Shown here: positions 7,763-16,087 of the stretch, piece by piece | Layout: each line of letters starts with the position of its first letter | Position numbering within the stretch: the first letter of the stretch is position 1 | Translations under genes and position numbers: made by a program | DNA from: DATIJJ01 sp039936115 | GTDB lineage: Bacteria; Pseudomonadota; Gammaproteobacteria; DSM-16500 | Assembly (NCBI GenBank): GCA_039936115.1 | Contig: JBDTIZ010000021.1 | Span: 1-26,212 of the forward strand | Reading direction: 5' to 3' | DNA length: 26,212 nucleotides | Notes under the pieces: generated by a model | What the model was told of the DNA's origin: nothing | The model's input: the letters and a program-made list of their open reading frames with translations, nothing else | Databases searched by the model: none

Positions 7763-8260
7763 TTATTGTTTTGTCAAAATCAAATCTTTGATATCGGATG
7801 GGATGCGTCCAATGGGTGGTTTATCAACTGTCACAGTGCCATTGATTGTGGCTACTGTACCGCTGTCATTTAACTTACCAGATAAATCAGTCACAGTAGT
7901 GTTACCGCCGGTATGTTTAGTATCCTTAATGGTCACAACACCATTAATGCAAGTAGCTGTAAAATCTAGATCATTGTTTTCACATACTTTAGAAGATTTG
8001 TAATCTGGATCTAGATGTAATTCACCTAGCATATGGAAAGAATCCGCTTTTGGTAGGGCAGTCACATCAATATGGCCCAGGAATTTACAATGTACATTGC
8101 CGCCCAACGCTGTTGTTAAACAGCCACCCTTCCAGGTGCCAGGTAATTTACTGCAGGAATCGGAGCCGCCTAGTAAATGACCAACTGTGTCAGCGTTTGC
8201 GAATGAACTAAATAGTGCAAATTGAATAGCCGCAACAACAGCCAATTTTTTAATTTTCAT
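7763..8260 (-). CDS. Small exported protein of unknown function
   Basis: I do not recognise this 165-residue protein. It has a clear Sec signal peptide: basic MKIKK, a hydrophobic core (LAVVAAIQFALFSSF), and a likely cut after Ala-Asn-Ala at residue 23. The mature part is small, polar and beta-strand-like, with many Thr, Gly and Asp (GGNTTVTDLSGKLNDSGTVATINGTVTVD). It has five cysteines (36, 47, 58, 93, 104), so disulfides in the periplasm or outside are plausible. There is no lipobox. The ATG has AAGGA upstream and a plausible promoter about 30 bases further. It is divergent from the CBS-domain gene and lies directly before htpG, but nothing links it to heat shock. Confidence 0.8.
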   Translation of the reverse strand: MKIKKLAVVAAIQFALFSSFANADTVGHLLGGSDSCSKLPGTWKGGCLTTALGGNVHCKFLGHIDVTALPKADSFHMLGELHLDPDYKSSKVCENNDLDFTATCINGVVTIKDTKHTGGNTTVTDLSGKLNDSGTVATINGTVTVDKPPIGRIPSDIKDLILTKQ

Positions 8261-8293
8261 AACTGAGTTCCTTATTAAATTTAATCCTCAGGC

Positions 8294-8322
8294 AGAGTAA
8301 GCCTAGCTAATCAAGACGTCAA
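8294..8322 (-). promoter_or_regulatory. Possible sigma-70 promoter of the exported protein gene
   Basis: On the minus strand, TTGACG (8322-8317) is followed after 17 bases by TACTCT (8299-8294). The -35 is good (5 of 6) and the -10 weak. It would give a leader of about 27 bases carrying the AAGGA ribosome site. Confidence 0.4.
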
Positions 8323-8339
8323 GAAAAGTCGGTTACAAT

Positions 8340-8368
8340 TTGAAATACTTCGCTTTATGGTGTAATTT
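8340..8368 (+). promoter_or_regulatory. Possible sigma-70 promoter of the CBS-domain gene
   Basis: TTGAAA (8340-8345), 17 bases, then TAATTT (8363-8368), about 28 bases before the TTGGAG ribosome site region. The -10 match is poor. The call rests mainly on correct spacing and position in the divergent intergenic region. Confidence 0.3.
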
Positions 8369-8403
8369 GTAATTGTGTACTCGTTTAGTTGGAGACTGTT
8401 AAC

Positions 8404-9000
8404 ATGCCTAAAGCCTATGATAAAATTCCAACTGTGACACTGCTAGCAAAAAGTCAATTTGTTCAAGCACCTAAGACCCCAATGATTACACATTTAAATG
8501 ATCCAGCATTAACTATGATGATTAATCTGGAACATACGCCTGCTGAAACAATTTCAATTCATGATCACATCACAGATGCCATTTTGATTGAAAAAGCAAG
8601 CACAGATCATGTGTTGTTTGTGACGGATGATCATCACAATATTATTGGTATTTTAACAGCGGAAGATGTGCACGGCGAAAAATCTTATCAAATTATGCAA
8701 GACAAACGAATCAAACGCAGTGACATTTCTGTCAAAATGGTTATGACACCTTTCGATCAAGTTTTATGTTTGGAATCAGAAAATTTGCTTTATGCAAAAG
8801 TGAGTAATGTGATTGTTACGCTTATTGAATCCAAGCAACATTATGCCTTGGTTGTGGATAAAAGTGCGAATGGCTCAGCCTACTTAGTGAAAGGATTTTT
8901 CTGGGCATCACTGATTGGGCAAGCGTTAGGTAGTGATATCACCAGCACTGATGTGGGTGCACAATCGATTGCTGAATTACAACGTGAATTTCCGTTGTAG
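8404..9000 (+). CDS. CBS-domain-containing protein
   Basis: A 198-residue soluble protein with a pair of CBS motifs, a fold that usually binds adenosyl nucleotides and senses energy state. The first repeat is around 42-90 (ISIHDHITDAILIEKAS…VLFVTDDHHNIIGILTAEDV). The second is around 105-165 (VKMVMTPFDQVLCLESEN…HYALVVDKS). No enzyme or transporter domain is attached. The start is the ATG at 8404, with GGAG 9 bases upstream; the in-frame TTG at 8389 overlaps that site and is rejected. The DUF255 gene begins 17 bases after its stop, so they probably share a transcript. Its specific ligand and target cannot be read from the sequence. Confidence 0.85.
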   Translation: MPKAYDKIPTVTLLAKSQFVQAPKTPMITHLNDPALTMMINLEHTPAETISIHDHITDAILIEKASTDHVLFVTDDHHNIIGILTAEDVHGEKSYQIMQDKRIKRSDISVKMVMTPFDQVLCLESENLLYAKVSNVIVTLIESKQHYALVVDKSANGSAYLVKGFFWASLIGQALGSDITSTDVGAQSIAELQREFPL

Positions 9001-9017
9001 GAGCAATAAAGACAAAC

Positions 9018-11036
9018 ATGACTAAACCCAATCACCTAGCAACAGAAATCAGCCTCTACTTGCAACAACATGCCACTAACCCAGTCGATTGGTATCCTTG
9101 GGGTTTCGAGGCACTCAATAAAGCGCGCAAAGAAAACAAGCCTATTTTATTATCGATTGGCTATTCTGCCTGTCATTGGTGTCATGTGATGGCGCATGAA
9201 TCATTTGAAGATCAGGACACTGCCAATTTAATGAATGAATTATACGTCAACATTAAAGTCGATCGTGAAGAACGGCCTGATTTAGATAAAATTTATCAAA
9301 CAGCCAATTTTTTTTTAACGCAGCGCACGGGTGGTTGGCCGTTGACAGTTTTTTTGACGCCAGATGATCTGACACCTTTTTTTAGCGGCACTTATTTTCC
9401 GCGTGAAGCAAAATATCAACTGCCTGCCTTCAAAGATATTTTGACGACTCTTGCAACAATTTATAAAAATAATTTGCCGGATATCAAAAAACAAAATGCT
9501 GAGTTGATGAATGTGTTAATTGCTTCAGCTGAAATACCAACCAGCAATCAATTAAATGAAGAGCCATTAAAATTAGCGCTGCAAACATTAGAAAAACAGT
9601 TTGATCACATCAATGGTGGATTTGGTCATGCACCTAAATTTCCACAGCCTACTCGATTAACCTTTTTAATGAGCGAACATTCGTCGCTAGTGATTCAAAC
9701 ACTAAAAGCGATGGCAAGTGGCGGGATTTATGATCAGTTACTCGGTGGATTTTTTCGATATAGTGTAGATGCAGAATGGCGTATTCCTCATTTTGAAAAA
9801 ATGCTTTACGACAACGGCCAACTGCTCATGCTGTATGCGCTTGCTGCTAAACAATCGAACGATAGTTTTCTGAAACACACCGCGCATCAAACTGCTAAAT
9901 GGGTCATGTACTCTATGCAATCAGCGGATGGTGGATATTATTCAAGTGTGGATGCTGATTCGGAGGGCCATGAAGGAATTTTTTATTGTTGGGATAAAAA
10001 GCAAATCCAGAGTCTTTTGACAGCACCTGAATTTCAAGTGATTGAACTCTATTTTGGATTAAATCTTCCTGCCAATTTTGAAGGAAAATGGCATTTATAT
10101 CTTACACATGATATTGAATCTATTGCTGCGCAATTAAAAATAGAGTTAGTCGAGGTAAATAAATTAGCTACCTCTGCGATACAAAAATTATTATCTGCAC
10201 GCGAACAACGTATTCATCCAGGCTGTGATCAAAAAGTCTTAACTGCTTGGAATGCATTAATGATTAAAGGCATGGCGATCGCGGCTGATGTTTTACAGGC
10301 GCCTGAGTACTTGTCTTCTACTCTTCGTGCGTTAGCGTATCTACGAAAGAATGTATGGAAAAACAATCGTCTGTTAGCAAGCTGTAAAGATGGCCAAGCA
10401 CATTTGCCCGCGTATCTTGATGATTATGCTTATTTGTTGGATGCGTTATTGACCTTATTACAAATTTCCTGGCGGTCAGATTATTTGCAATTTGCGACTG
10501 AACTGGCTGATATTTTATTACTGCATTTTAGTGATAACGCTAACGGCGGTTTCTTCTTTACAGCAGATAACTCAGAAACAATCGTTTATCGCCCTAAAAC
10601 CATGATGGATGAAGCGATACCTTCTGGTAACGGCATCGCAGCTCAATCATTGCAACGTTTGGGACATCTTTTGGGTGAAACACGCTATCTGGAAGCAGCT
10701 GAACGCACCTTACTGGCTTCATTTAGCTTGTTAGGTCAATTTCCAGCCGAACACTGTAGTTTGTTACTAGGATTAAAATATTTTCTAACACCCTCTCCTT
10801 CCATTGTGCTTCGTGGTTCAATTGAGGCTATGCGACCCTGGCAAGATTTTTGCAAAGATTTGGATTATTTTGCCTACGATGTCTATGCCATCCCTTCGAC
10901 TGAAAAAGGTCTGCCGGGGTTAATTGCAGCTAAGGAAGCGAAAAGTGATGTGTGTGCTTATGTTTGCAAGGGGATGGAATGTTTAGGGGTTATTGAAGAT
11001 TTTGAGCGATTTAAAGAAGTGGTGCTTTCCCTGTAA
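9018..11036 (+). CDS. DUF255 / YyaL-SPATA20 family thioredoxin-fold protein
   Basis: A 672-residue protein with an N-terminal thioredoxin-like domain of about 160 residues carrying a CxxC pair, Cys52 and Cys55 (YSACHWCHVMAHESF). It also has the family motifs NPVDWYPWG, KVDREERPDLD and GGWPLTVFLTPD. An alpha/alpha-barrel region like six-hairpin glycosidases and epimerases follows (GGIYDQLLGGFFRYSVD, HFEKMLYDNGQLL, DADSEGHEGIFY, LTAWNALMIKG). There is no signal peptide, so it is cytosolic. The family (human SPATA20/SSP411) has no settled activity; names such as YyaL are by homology only. The start ATG has only a distant GGAG (at 9000-9003), so coupling to the preceding CBS gene is likely. Confidence 0.93.
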   Translation: MTKPNHLATEISLYLQQHATNPVDWYPWGFEALNKARKENKPILLSIGYSACHWCHVMAHESFEDQDTANLMNELYVNIKVDREERPDLDKIYQTANFFLTQRTGGWPLTVFLTPDDLTPFFSGTYFPREAKYQLPAFKDILTTLATIYKNNLPDIKKQNAELMNVLIASAEIPTSNQLNEEPLKLALQTLEKQFDHINGGFGHAPKFPQPTRLTFLMSEHSSLVIQTLKAMASGGIYDQLLGGFFRYSVDAEWRIPHFEKMLYDNGQLLMLYALAAKQSNDSFLKHTAHQTAKWVMYSMQSADGGYYSSVDADSEGHEGIFYCWDKKQIQSLLTAPEFQVIELYFGLNLPANFEGKWHLYLTHDIESIAAQLKIELVEVNKLATSAIQKLLSAREQRIHPGCDQKVLTAWNALMIKGMAIAADVLQAPEYLSSTLRALAYLRKNVWKNNRLLASCKDGQAHLPAYLDDYAYLLDALLTLLQISWRSDYLQFATELADILLLHFSDNANGGFFFTADNSETIVYRPKTMMDEAIPSGNGIAAQSLQRLGHLLGETRYLEAAERTLLASFSLLGQFPAEHCSLLLGLKYFLTPSPSIVLRGSIEAMRPWQDFCKDLDYFAYDVYAIPSTEKGLPGLIAAKEAKSDVCAYVCKGMECLGVIEDFERFKEVVLSL

Positions 11037-11053
11037 AGTAATCTCAATATACC

Positions 11054-11084
11054 TTGACAAAATCTGCTAAAATTCCTCTATAAT
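11054..11084 (+). promoter_or_regulatory. Sigma-70 promoter of the fused oxidoreductase gene
   Basis: Perfect hexamers TTGACA (11054-11059) and TATAAT (11079-11084) with a 19-base spacer, slightly longer than ideal. Transcription would start near 11091 and leave a leader of about 20 bases. This makes the downstream gene its own transcription unit. Confidence 0.75.
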
Positions 11085-11112
11085 TCACCCCTTACTCACT
11101 TACAAAAAAATT

Positions 11113-14100
11113 ATGACGAATCCTTCACTCAGCTTGGCCGGTTTTACCTTTGCGGAATTATTTCGTAACGAAGGATTGCTTCGTCTCGACCAGCAATTTC
11201 TTGCCACATTAGCACCTGATTTACGAAATCGTTTGCTCGCCTATCGCGAGGAAACAGCGGTTTTGACGGGCCTTGAAGTCAGTGAGTTATTACTGGCATG
11301 CTCACCTAGCCTAGAGAATTTTTTAATCGAATTATTTGGTATTGAAGAAGCCGCTGCACAAGCTGAAGCCAAAACACTTGCGCATAATCCTGTCTCAGCT
11401 TTCAAAAAATATTTCATCTTAAGACGTGCAAAAAGACTTTTAACCAACACAGAATCATTACCTACATTTACCGAGCTTGATACATGGCTGGTAACTCAAT
11501 TAAAAAACGCCCCACTGCAAACCGATGACACTGAACTTGCGATTGCGTTATTGGGGAATCAATACATTGCAGAAGCCGAAAAATTTACCGCTGAAATTGA
11601 TCAGCTGACTCACTGGTGCGTGCGTGCATTGACGACCCCAGAAGGCCAAGACCGCATCCGTCACTGGAGCAGTTTCCGGATTCCAAAACGAATCGAACAT
11701 AATGCCTTAGTGGAATGTCTGCCACTGAGTAATGATAAATTAAATCGTTTAGCAGGTCCCGACGAACATCTACGTTTGCGTGATGGCTTCAAACTCACCG
11801 ATCCACGCATGAATGCACGCGAAGTACAGGATGAAGTGAATTATTGTATTTATTGCCACGATCATGACGGCGATTTTTGTTCGAAAGGATTTCCTGTTAA
11901 AAAAGGCGATCCAGAATTAGGCTTAAAAAAGAATCCGTTAGATGTGACGATGACAGGCTGTCCATTAGAAGAAAAAATTTCTGAAATGCATCTATTAAAA
12001 CGTGATGGACATACGTTAGCAGCGCTTGCTGTGATTATGATTGATAATCCGATGTGCCCTGCAACAGGTCATCGAATTTGCAATGATTGCATGAAAGCGT
12101 GTATTTATCAAAAACAAGATCCGGTCAACATTCCGCAAATCGAAACGCGCGTGCTCACTGATGTATTGGGCTTGCCCTGGGGCGTGGAAATTTATGATTT
12201 ATTGACGCGCTGGAATCCTTTGCGACAAAAGCAATGGATTATGAAACCTTACAACAGTTTCAAAGTCATGATCGCAGGAATGGGTCCAGCGGGATTCACC
12301 CTCGCCCACCATTTGTTATTAGAAGGATTCGCCGTCGTTGGTTTTGACGGATTGAAAATCGAACCGCTGCCTGAAAAATTAATTAAAGAACCGATTTATC
12401 AATTTGACAGCTTGACTGAATCACTTGATGAACGTTTGATGGCTGGTTTTGGTGGTGTCGCTGAGTATGGAATCACCGTACGATGGGATAAAAATTTTCT
12501 TAAACTGATTTATTTGAGTTTAATGCGCAAGCCTTATTTTCAAGTCTTTGGTAGCACACGATTTGGCGGTACGATTACAGTTGATGATGCATGGCAAATG
12601 GGTTTTGACCATTTTGTCGTTGCAGTAGGCGCTGGATTACCAAAAGCATTATCTATTCCTGGTAGTTTGGCACCGGGCATGCGGCAAGCGAATGATTTTC
12701 TCATGGCATTACAACTGGGTAACGCAGCCAAGAGTACTAGCTTGACGAATTTACAAATTCGCTTGCCCGCTGTTGTGATTGGTGGTGGTTTAACGGGTGT
12801 TGATACAGCAACAGAAGTGCAAGCTTACTACATCACTCAAGTTGAAAAAACTTTAGAGCGTTATGAAAAATTAGTTGAGCTGCACGGCGAAGATTTTATT
12901 TTAAACCAATTAGACGCAGCTTCTTCAGAAATTCTAGAAGAACATCTTGCGCATGGAAGAGCGGTACGCAAAGAACGTGAACGCGCAATGAGTCAACGCG
13001 AAAAACCTAACTTTATTAAACTCATTCGTCAATGGGGCGGCGTGACCATTGTGTATCGACGCACCATGCAAGAATCACCCGCTTATATTAATAATCACGA
13101 AGAAATACAAAAAGCACTTGAAGAAGGGATTTATTATCTTGAAGCATTAGAACCTTCTGCTGTTGATTTGAATCAATTTGGTCATGTAGAGACACTAGTC
13201 TGTCATCGCCGTGTGCGTAAAAATCCTGATGAATGGGAAACAACTGCTGAAGATATTCGTATTCCCGCGCGCGCTATTTTTGTCGCAACAGGTACGCAAC
13301 CCAATACGGCTTATGAATTTGAACATCGCGGAACGTTTACTCGTACTGGATTGCAATATCAACATTACGAAGATATCGAAGGTGAATTAACCGTTGCCCA
13401 TGGCGTGAATCATGTCAAAGATCCTAATTTTGGTCCATTCACCTCGTATCAAAAACATGATCATCGCATCAGTTTAATCGGTGACACGCATCCGGTTTTT
13501 CATGGCAGTGTTGTCAAAGCAATAGCATCGGGTATGCAAACGTATCCTAAAATCCTGGCTCTTTTTAAAGATAAACTATCGCATCTCGGCAGTGATGAAG
13601 AATATCAATTATTTGCTAATAATGTGGCTTATTTATTTAAAACAGAAGTAGCAGACATTCAACGGCGTACTGAAAATGTTATAGAAATTGTCATTAAGGC
13701 ACCACTGGCTGCAAAACATTTTCAGCCTGGGCAATTTTATCGCTTGCAAAACTATGAAGCATTCGCGCCTAAAATAGATCACACTTCACTGCAAATGGAA
13801 CCGCTGGCATTAATTGGTGCGGGTGTGAATCATCATCTTGGCACGCTGAAATTTATCGTGATTGAGAGTGGCGCGAGTTCTAAAGTCTGTGCCACATTAC
13901 GTGTGGGTGAAGCGGTTTCACTGATGGGCCCAACGGGTGTTCGTGCCAAAATTTCGAGTGAGCATGAAACAGTTCTTATTCTTGGTAATCAATTGAGTAT
14001 TGCATTGTTACTAACGTATGGCACGGCGCTTAGGCAAGCAGGAAACCGAGTGATTTATCTTGGAAATTTTAAAACGAAAGACGATGTCTATTGCCAAGAA

Positions 14101-14628
14101 GCGATTGAACAAGCCACGGATCTTATCATTTGGAATACAGAATCCGGTGATATAGTTTCACCGACCCGGCCCCAAGACTATAGTGTAAGTGGTGAAATGC
14201 TTGAGAATTTATTAAGTTATGCCACGGGAAAATTAGATCCAAATAAATCGCAACCTGAAATTCCGTTGAGTGATTTGGATCGAATTTATTTAATTGATAA
14301 AACACATGTACAGAAAAATTTTCAACATGCGCGTAAAACGTCGTTGAAAGAATTTCTGATCAAAGATCCGCGTGTTCAAGGCAGTGTTTTTAGTACTATG
14401 CAGTGCATGTTAAAAGGTGTTTGCGCACAGTGTTTGCAATGGCAAATTGATCCGGAAACAGGTAAACGGACGAAAGCCGTGTTTGCCTGCTCGTGGCCGG
14501 ATCAACCGTTAGAATTAATTGATTTTGATAATATTGATGAGCGGTTGATTCAGAATCATTTGCAAGAGCAATTGAGTCGACTTTGGGTGGATTATTTGTT
14601 TGATCAGTATGAAATTGCTCGGGTTTGA
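11113..14628 (+). CDS. Iron-sulfur flavoprotein oxidoreductase, apparent GltD/NfnB-PyrK/NfnA fusion
   Basis: An 1171-residue cytosolic protein. Residues 1-240 match nothing I recognise. At 245-330 are eight cysteines (245, 248, 256, 283, 315, 323, 326, 330) suited to two [4Fe-4S] clusters, as in the N-terminal part of glutamate synthase small subunit. Next comes a GltD-type NAD(P)/FAD module: IAGMGPAGFT at about 387-396, VIGGGLTGVD at 555-564 and ATGTQPN at 725-731. A charged helical insert lies at about 572-635. Residues 850-1060 resemble a ferredoxin-reductase/PyrK domain (QPGQFYRL at 871-878). A C-terminal Cys1098, 1104, 1107, 1126 set fits a [2Fe-2S] cluster as in PyrK. Electron transfer between pyridine nucleotides and another carrier is inferred; bifurcation is unproven. 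No Shine-Dalgarno precedes the ATG. Confidence 0.85.
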   Translation: MTNPSLSLAGFTFAELFRNEGLLRLDQQFLATLAPDLRNRLLAYREETAVLTGLEVSELLLACSPSLENFLIELFGIEEAAAQAEAKTLAHNPVSAFKKYFILRRAKRLLTNTESLPTFTELDTWLVTQLKNAPLQTDDTELAIALLGNQYIAEAEKFTAEIDQLTHWCVRALTTPEGQDRIRHWSSFRIPKRIEHNALVECLPLSNDKLNRLAGPDEHLRLRDGFKLTDPRMNAREVQDEVNYCIYCHDHDGDFCSKGFPVKKGDPELGLKKNPLDVTMTGCPLEEKISEMHLLKRDGHTLAALAVIMIDNPMCPATGHRICNDCMKACIYQKQDPVNIPQIETRVLTDVLGLPWGVEIYDLLTRWNPLRQKQWIMKPYNSFKVMIAGMGPAGFTLAHHLLLEGFAVVGFDGLKIEPLPEKLIKEPIYQFDSLTESLDERLMAGFGGVAEYGITVRWDKNFLKLIYLSLMRKPYFQVFGSTRFGGTITVDDAWQMGFDHFVVAVGAGLPKALSIPGSLAPGMRQANDFLMALQLGNAAKSTSLTNLQIRLPAVVIGGGLTGVDTATEVQAYYITQVEKTLERYEKLVELHGEDFILNQLDAASSEILEEHLAHGRAVRKERERAMSQREKPNFIKLIRQWGGVTIVYRRTMQESPAYINNHEEIQKALEEGIYYLEALEPSAVDLNQFGHVETLVCHRRVRKNPDEWETTAEDIRIPARAIFVATGTQPNTAYEFEHRGTFTRTGLQYQHYEDIEGELTVAHGVNHVKDPNFGPFTSYQKHDHRISLIGDTHPVFHGSVVKAIASGMQTYPKILALFKDKLSHLGSDEEYQLFANNVAYLFKTEVADIQRRTENVIEIVIKAPLAAKHFQPGQFYRLQNYEAFAPKIDHTSLQMEPLALIGAGVNHHLGTLKFIVIESGASSKVCATLRVGEAVSLMGPTGVRAKISSEHETVLILGNQLSIALLLTYGTALRQAGNRVIYLGNFKTKDDVYCQEAIEQATDLIIWNTESGDIVSPTRPQDYSVSGEMLENLLSYATGKLDPNKSQPEIPLSDLDRIYLIDKTHVQKNFQHARKTSLKEFLIKDPRVQGSVFSTMQCMLKGVCAQCLQWQIDPETGKRTKAVFACSWPDQPLELIDFDNIDERLIQNHLQEQLSRLWVDYLFDQYEIARV

Positions 14629-14681
14629 TGGTTGTTGTTCTAGCGTTTGCTTCTCGTAGCTTTTTGTAACAAATTAAAAAG

Positions 14682-14714
14682 ATACCCCTCCTCTCCTGGG
14701 GAGAGGAGGGGTAT
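14682..14714 (-). terminator. Intrinsic terminator of the O-methyltransferase gene
   Basis: A perfect 15-bp stem, ATACCCCTCCTCTCC (14682-14696) with its complement (14700-14714), has a 3-base loop. Read on the minus strand it is followed by CTTTTTAATTT, a good U-run. On the plus strand the tail is poor, but the stem may also help stop transcription of the convergent oxidoreductase gene. Confidence 0.85.
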
Positions 14715-14722
14715 TAAATTCA

Positions 14723-15385
14723 TCACCTTTTTCTTGCCAGCGTCAACCCATCCCCTATCGGCACCATACTCAAAGTCACTCTCTCATCCTGAAGTAAAAC
14801 ATCATTCACGCGACGAATCATCGCCGTATTCTTATCATTCATCGCAGGATCTGCTACATCGCCGCCCCATAAAACATTATCAATTGCGATTAATCCACCC
14901 ACACGAACTAGGTTAAGAGATTTTTCATAATAATCGAGATAATTCTGTTTATCCGCGTCGATAAAGACAAAATCAAATGTCTCAGCGTCACCTTGATCAA
15001 GTAGAGCTTGTAATGTGTCTAATGCTGGCGCTAGACGTAAATCAATTTTGTGCATAACCCCCGCCATTTCCCAAAAACGCTTAGCGAGTTTTGTCCATTC
15101 TACATTGATATCACAGGCAATGATTTTTCCGTTTTCTGGCAATCCTAATGCTACACATAAAGTGCTATAACCTGTAAATACGCCAATTTCTAACGTTTTT
15201 TTTGCTTGCATTAATTCTATGAGCAAACGCATAAATTGCCCTTGTTCTGGTGCAATCTGCATTTGTCCCATACTCATTTTGGCTGTTTGTAAGCGTAATT
15301 TCTGTAGAACCTCAGATTCTCGTAAAGCATGTTTTTGATAATAAGCATAGACTTCTGATGATAAATTCAATGTTTTTGCAGACAT
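14723..15385 (-). CDS. Class I SAM-dependent O-methyltransferase (caffeoyl-CoA OMT-like)
   Basis: A 220-residue soluble methyltransferase of the metal-dependent O-methyltransferase family 3. SAM motif I is LEIGVFTGYSTL (65-76). The acidic motif ACDINVEW follows, and the metal-binding set is Asp143 and Asp145 (VFIDADKQNY) with Asp169-Asn170 (AIDNVLWGG). The bacterial substrates of this family are mostly unknown; catechol-type hydroxyls are typical. The ATG has AGGAAG about 6 bases upstream. It is divergent from lemA across a 67-base gap and convergent with the oxidoreductase gene, so it is a single-gene unit. It ends in a strong terminator. Confidence 0.93.
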   Translation of the reverse strand: MSAKTLNLSSEVYAYYQKHALRESEVLQKLRLQTAKMSMGQMQIAPEQGQFMRLLIELMQAKKTLEIGVFTGYSTLCVALGLPENGKIIACDINVEWTKLAKRFWEMAGVMHKIDLRLAPALDTLQALLDQGDAETFDFVFIDADKQNYLDYYEKSLNLVRVGGLIAIDNVLWGGDVADPAMNDKNTAMIRRVNDVLLQDERVTLSMVPIGDGLTLARKR

Positions 15386-15415
15386 AAGTCACTTCCTACT
15401 CTTTGATCGCTAAGT

Positions 15416-15421
15416 TATAAT
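15416..15421 (+). promoter_or_regulatory. Likely -10 element of lemA
   Basis: TATAAT lies 37 bases before the lemA ATG. The -35 position, 17 bases upstream, holds TTCCTA, a weak match. A second TATAAT read on the minus strand (about 15430-15436) could serve the divergent methyltransferase gene. Confidence 0.4.
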
Positions 15422-15452
15422 ATTGGATTCATTATAAAGGAGTTATATAACG

Positions 15453-16031
15453 ATGAGCACCGGTATTATTATTTTAATTATTTTGCTCGTGATCGGAGGA
15501 TTTGTTGTATTTACTTATAACCAACTCATTTCGCTCATTGAAGCTGTGCGTAACAATCAAAAACAAATTGATATACAGCTTGATCGACGTTTTAAAGTAT
15601 TTGAATCATTGATCAATGTCGTCAAAAAATATATGGATTATGAACAAACTACATTGAAAGATGTGGTAGCGTTGCGTAATCAAGCTGAAACTGCAAAAGC
15701 CAGGGGCGATGAAGCTTCACGCATTGATGCTGAAAATAAAATTTCTAATATTGCATCTAATTTGAATGTGGTTTTTGAGCAATATCCGGATTTGAAAGCC
15801 AACCAAAACTGTATGCAATTACAAGAAGAAATTGTGAGTACAGAAAATAAATTAGCCTATGCTAAACAATCGTTTAACGATAGCGTTGAAAATTATAATG
15901 CAACCAAGAAATCATTTTTTACTTCGATGATTGTCGCTATGTTTAAAACAAAATTAGATTTTGATTATCCCTACTGGCAATTGTCTGAAGCTAAAGTGGC
16001 AGAACAAGAAAGTTATACCGTTAAATTGTAA
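15453..16031 (+). CDS. lemA: LemA family protein
   Basis: A 192-residue inner-membrane protein with one N-terminal transmembrane helix (about 4-23, GIIILIILLVIGGFVVFTYN). A helical domain follows with the LemA signature pattern: NNQKQIDIQLDRRFKVFESLINVVKKYM, then NCMQLQEEIVSTENKLAYAKQSFNDSVENYN. Its function is not settled. In many bacteria lemA is next to an M48 (HtpX-like) protease gene or a TPM-domain gene, and here the next gene is indeed an M48 protease. AAGGAG stands about 10 bases before the ATG. A strong terminator follows directly, so the downstream gene may be only partly co-transcribed. Confidence 0.92.
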   Translation: MSTGIIILIILLVIGGFVVFTYNQLISLIEAVRNNQKQIDIQLDRRFKVFESLINVVKKYMDYEQTTLKDVVALRNQAETAKARGDEASRIDAENKISNIASNLNVVFEQYPDLKANQNCMQLQEEIVSTENKLAYAKQSFNDSVENYNATKKSFFTSMIVAMFKTKLDFDYPYWQLSEAKVAEQESYTVKL

Positions 16032-16035
16032 AGTC

Positions 16036-16066
16036 GAATTCCTGCGTGAGCAGGAATTCCTTTTTT
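16036..16066 (+). terminator. Intrinsic terminator after lemA
   Basis: A perfect 10-bp stem, GAATTCCTGC (16036-16045) with GCAGGAATTC (16050-16059), has a GTGA loop and is followed by CTTTTTT (to 16066). It begins 5 bases after the lemA stop and lies 22 bases before the M48 protease gene. Confidence 0.88.
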
Positions 16067-16087
16067 GCAGCATCATAAAGGTAAGTC

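Noticed and set aside
8389..8403. TTG at 8389 as the CBS-gene start
   Set aside because: It overlaps the GGAG ribosome site that serves the ATG at 8404.
14647..14916. An 89-codon plus-strand open frame
   Set aside because: It crosses the terminator hairpin and the 3' end of the methyltransferase gene; composition is low-complexity and not protein-like.
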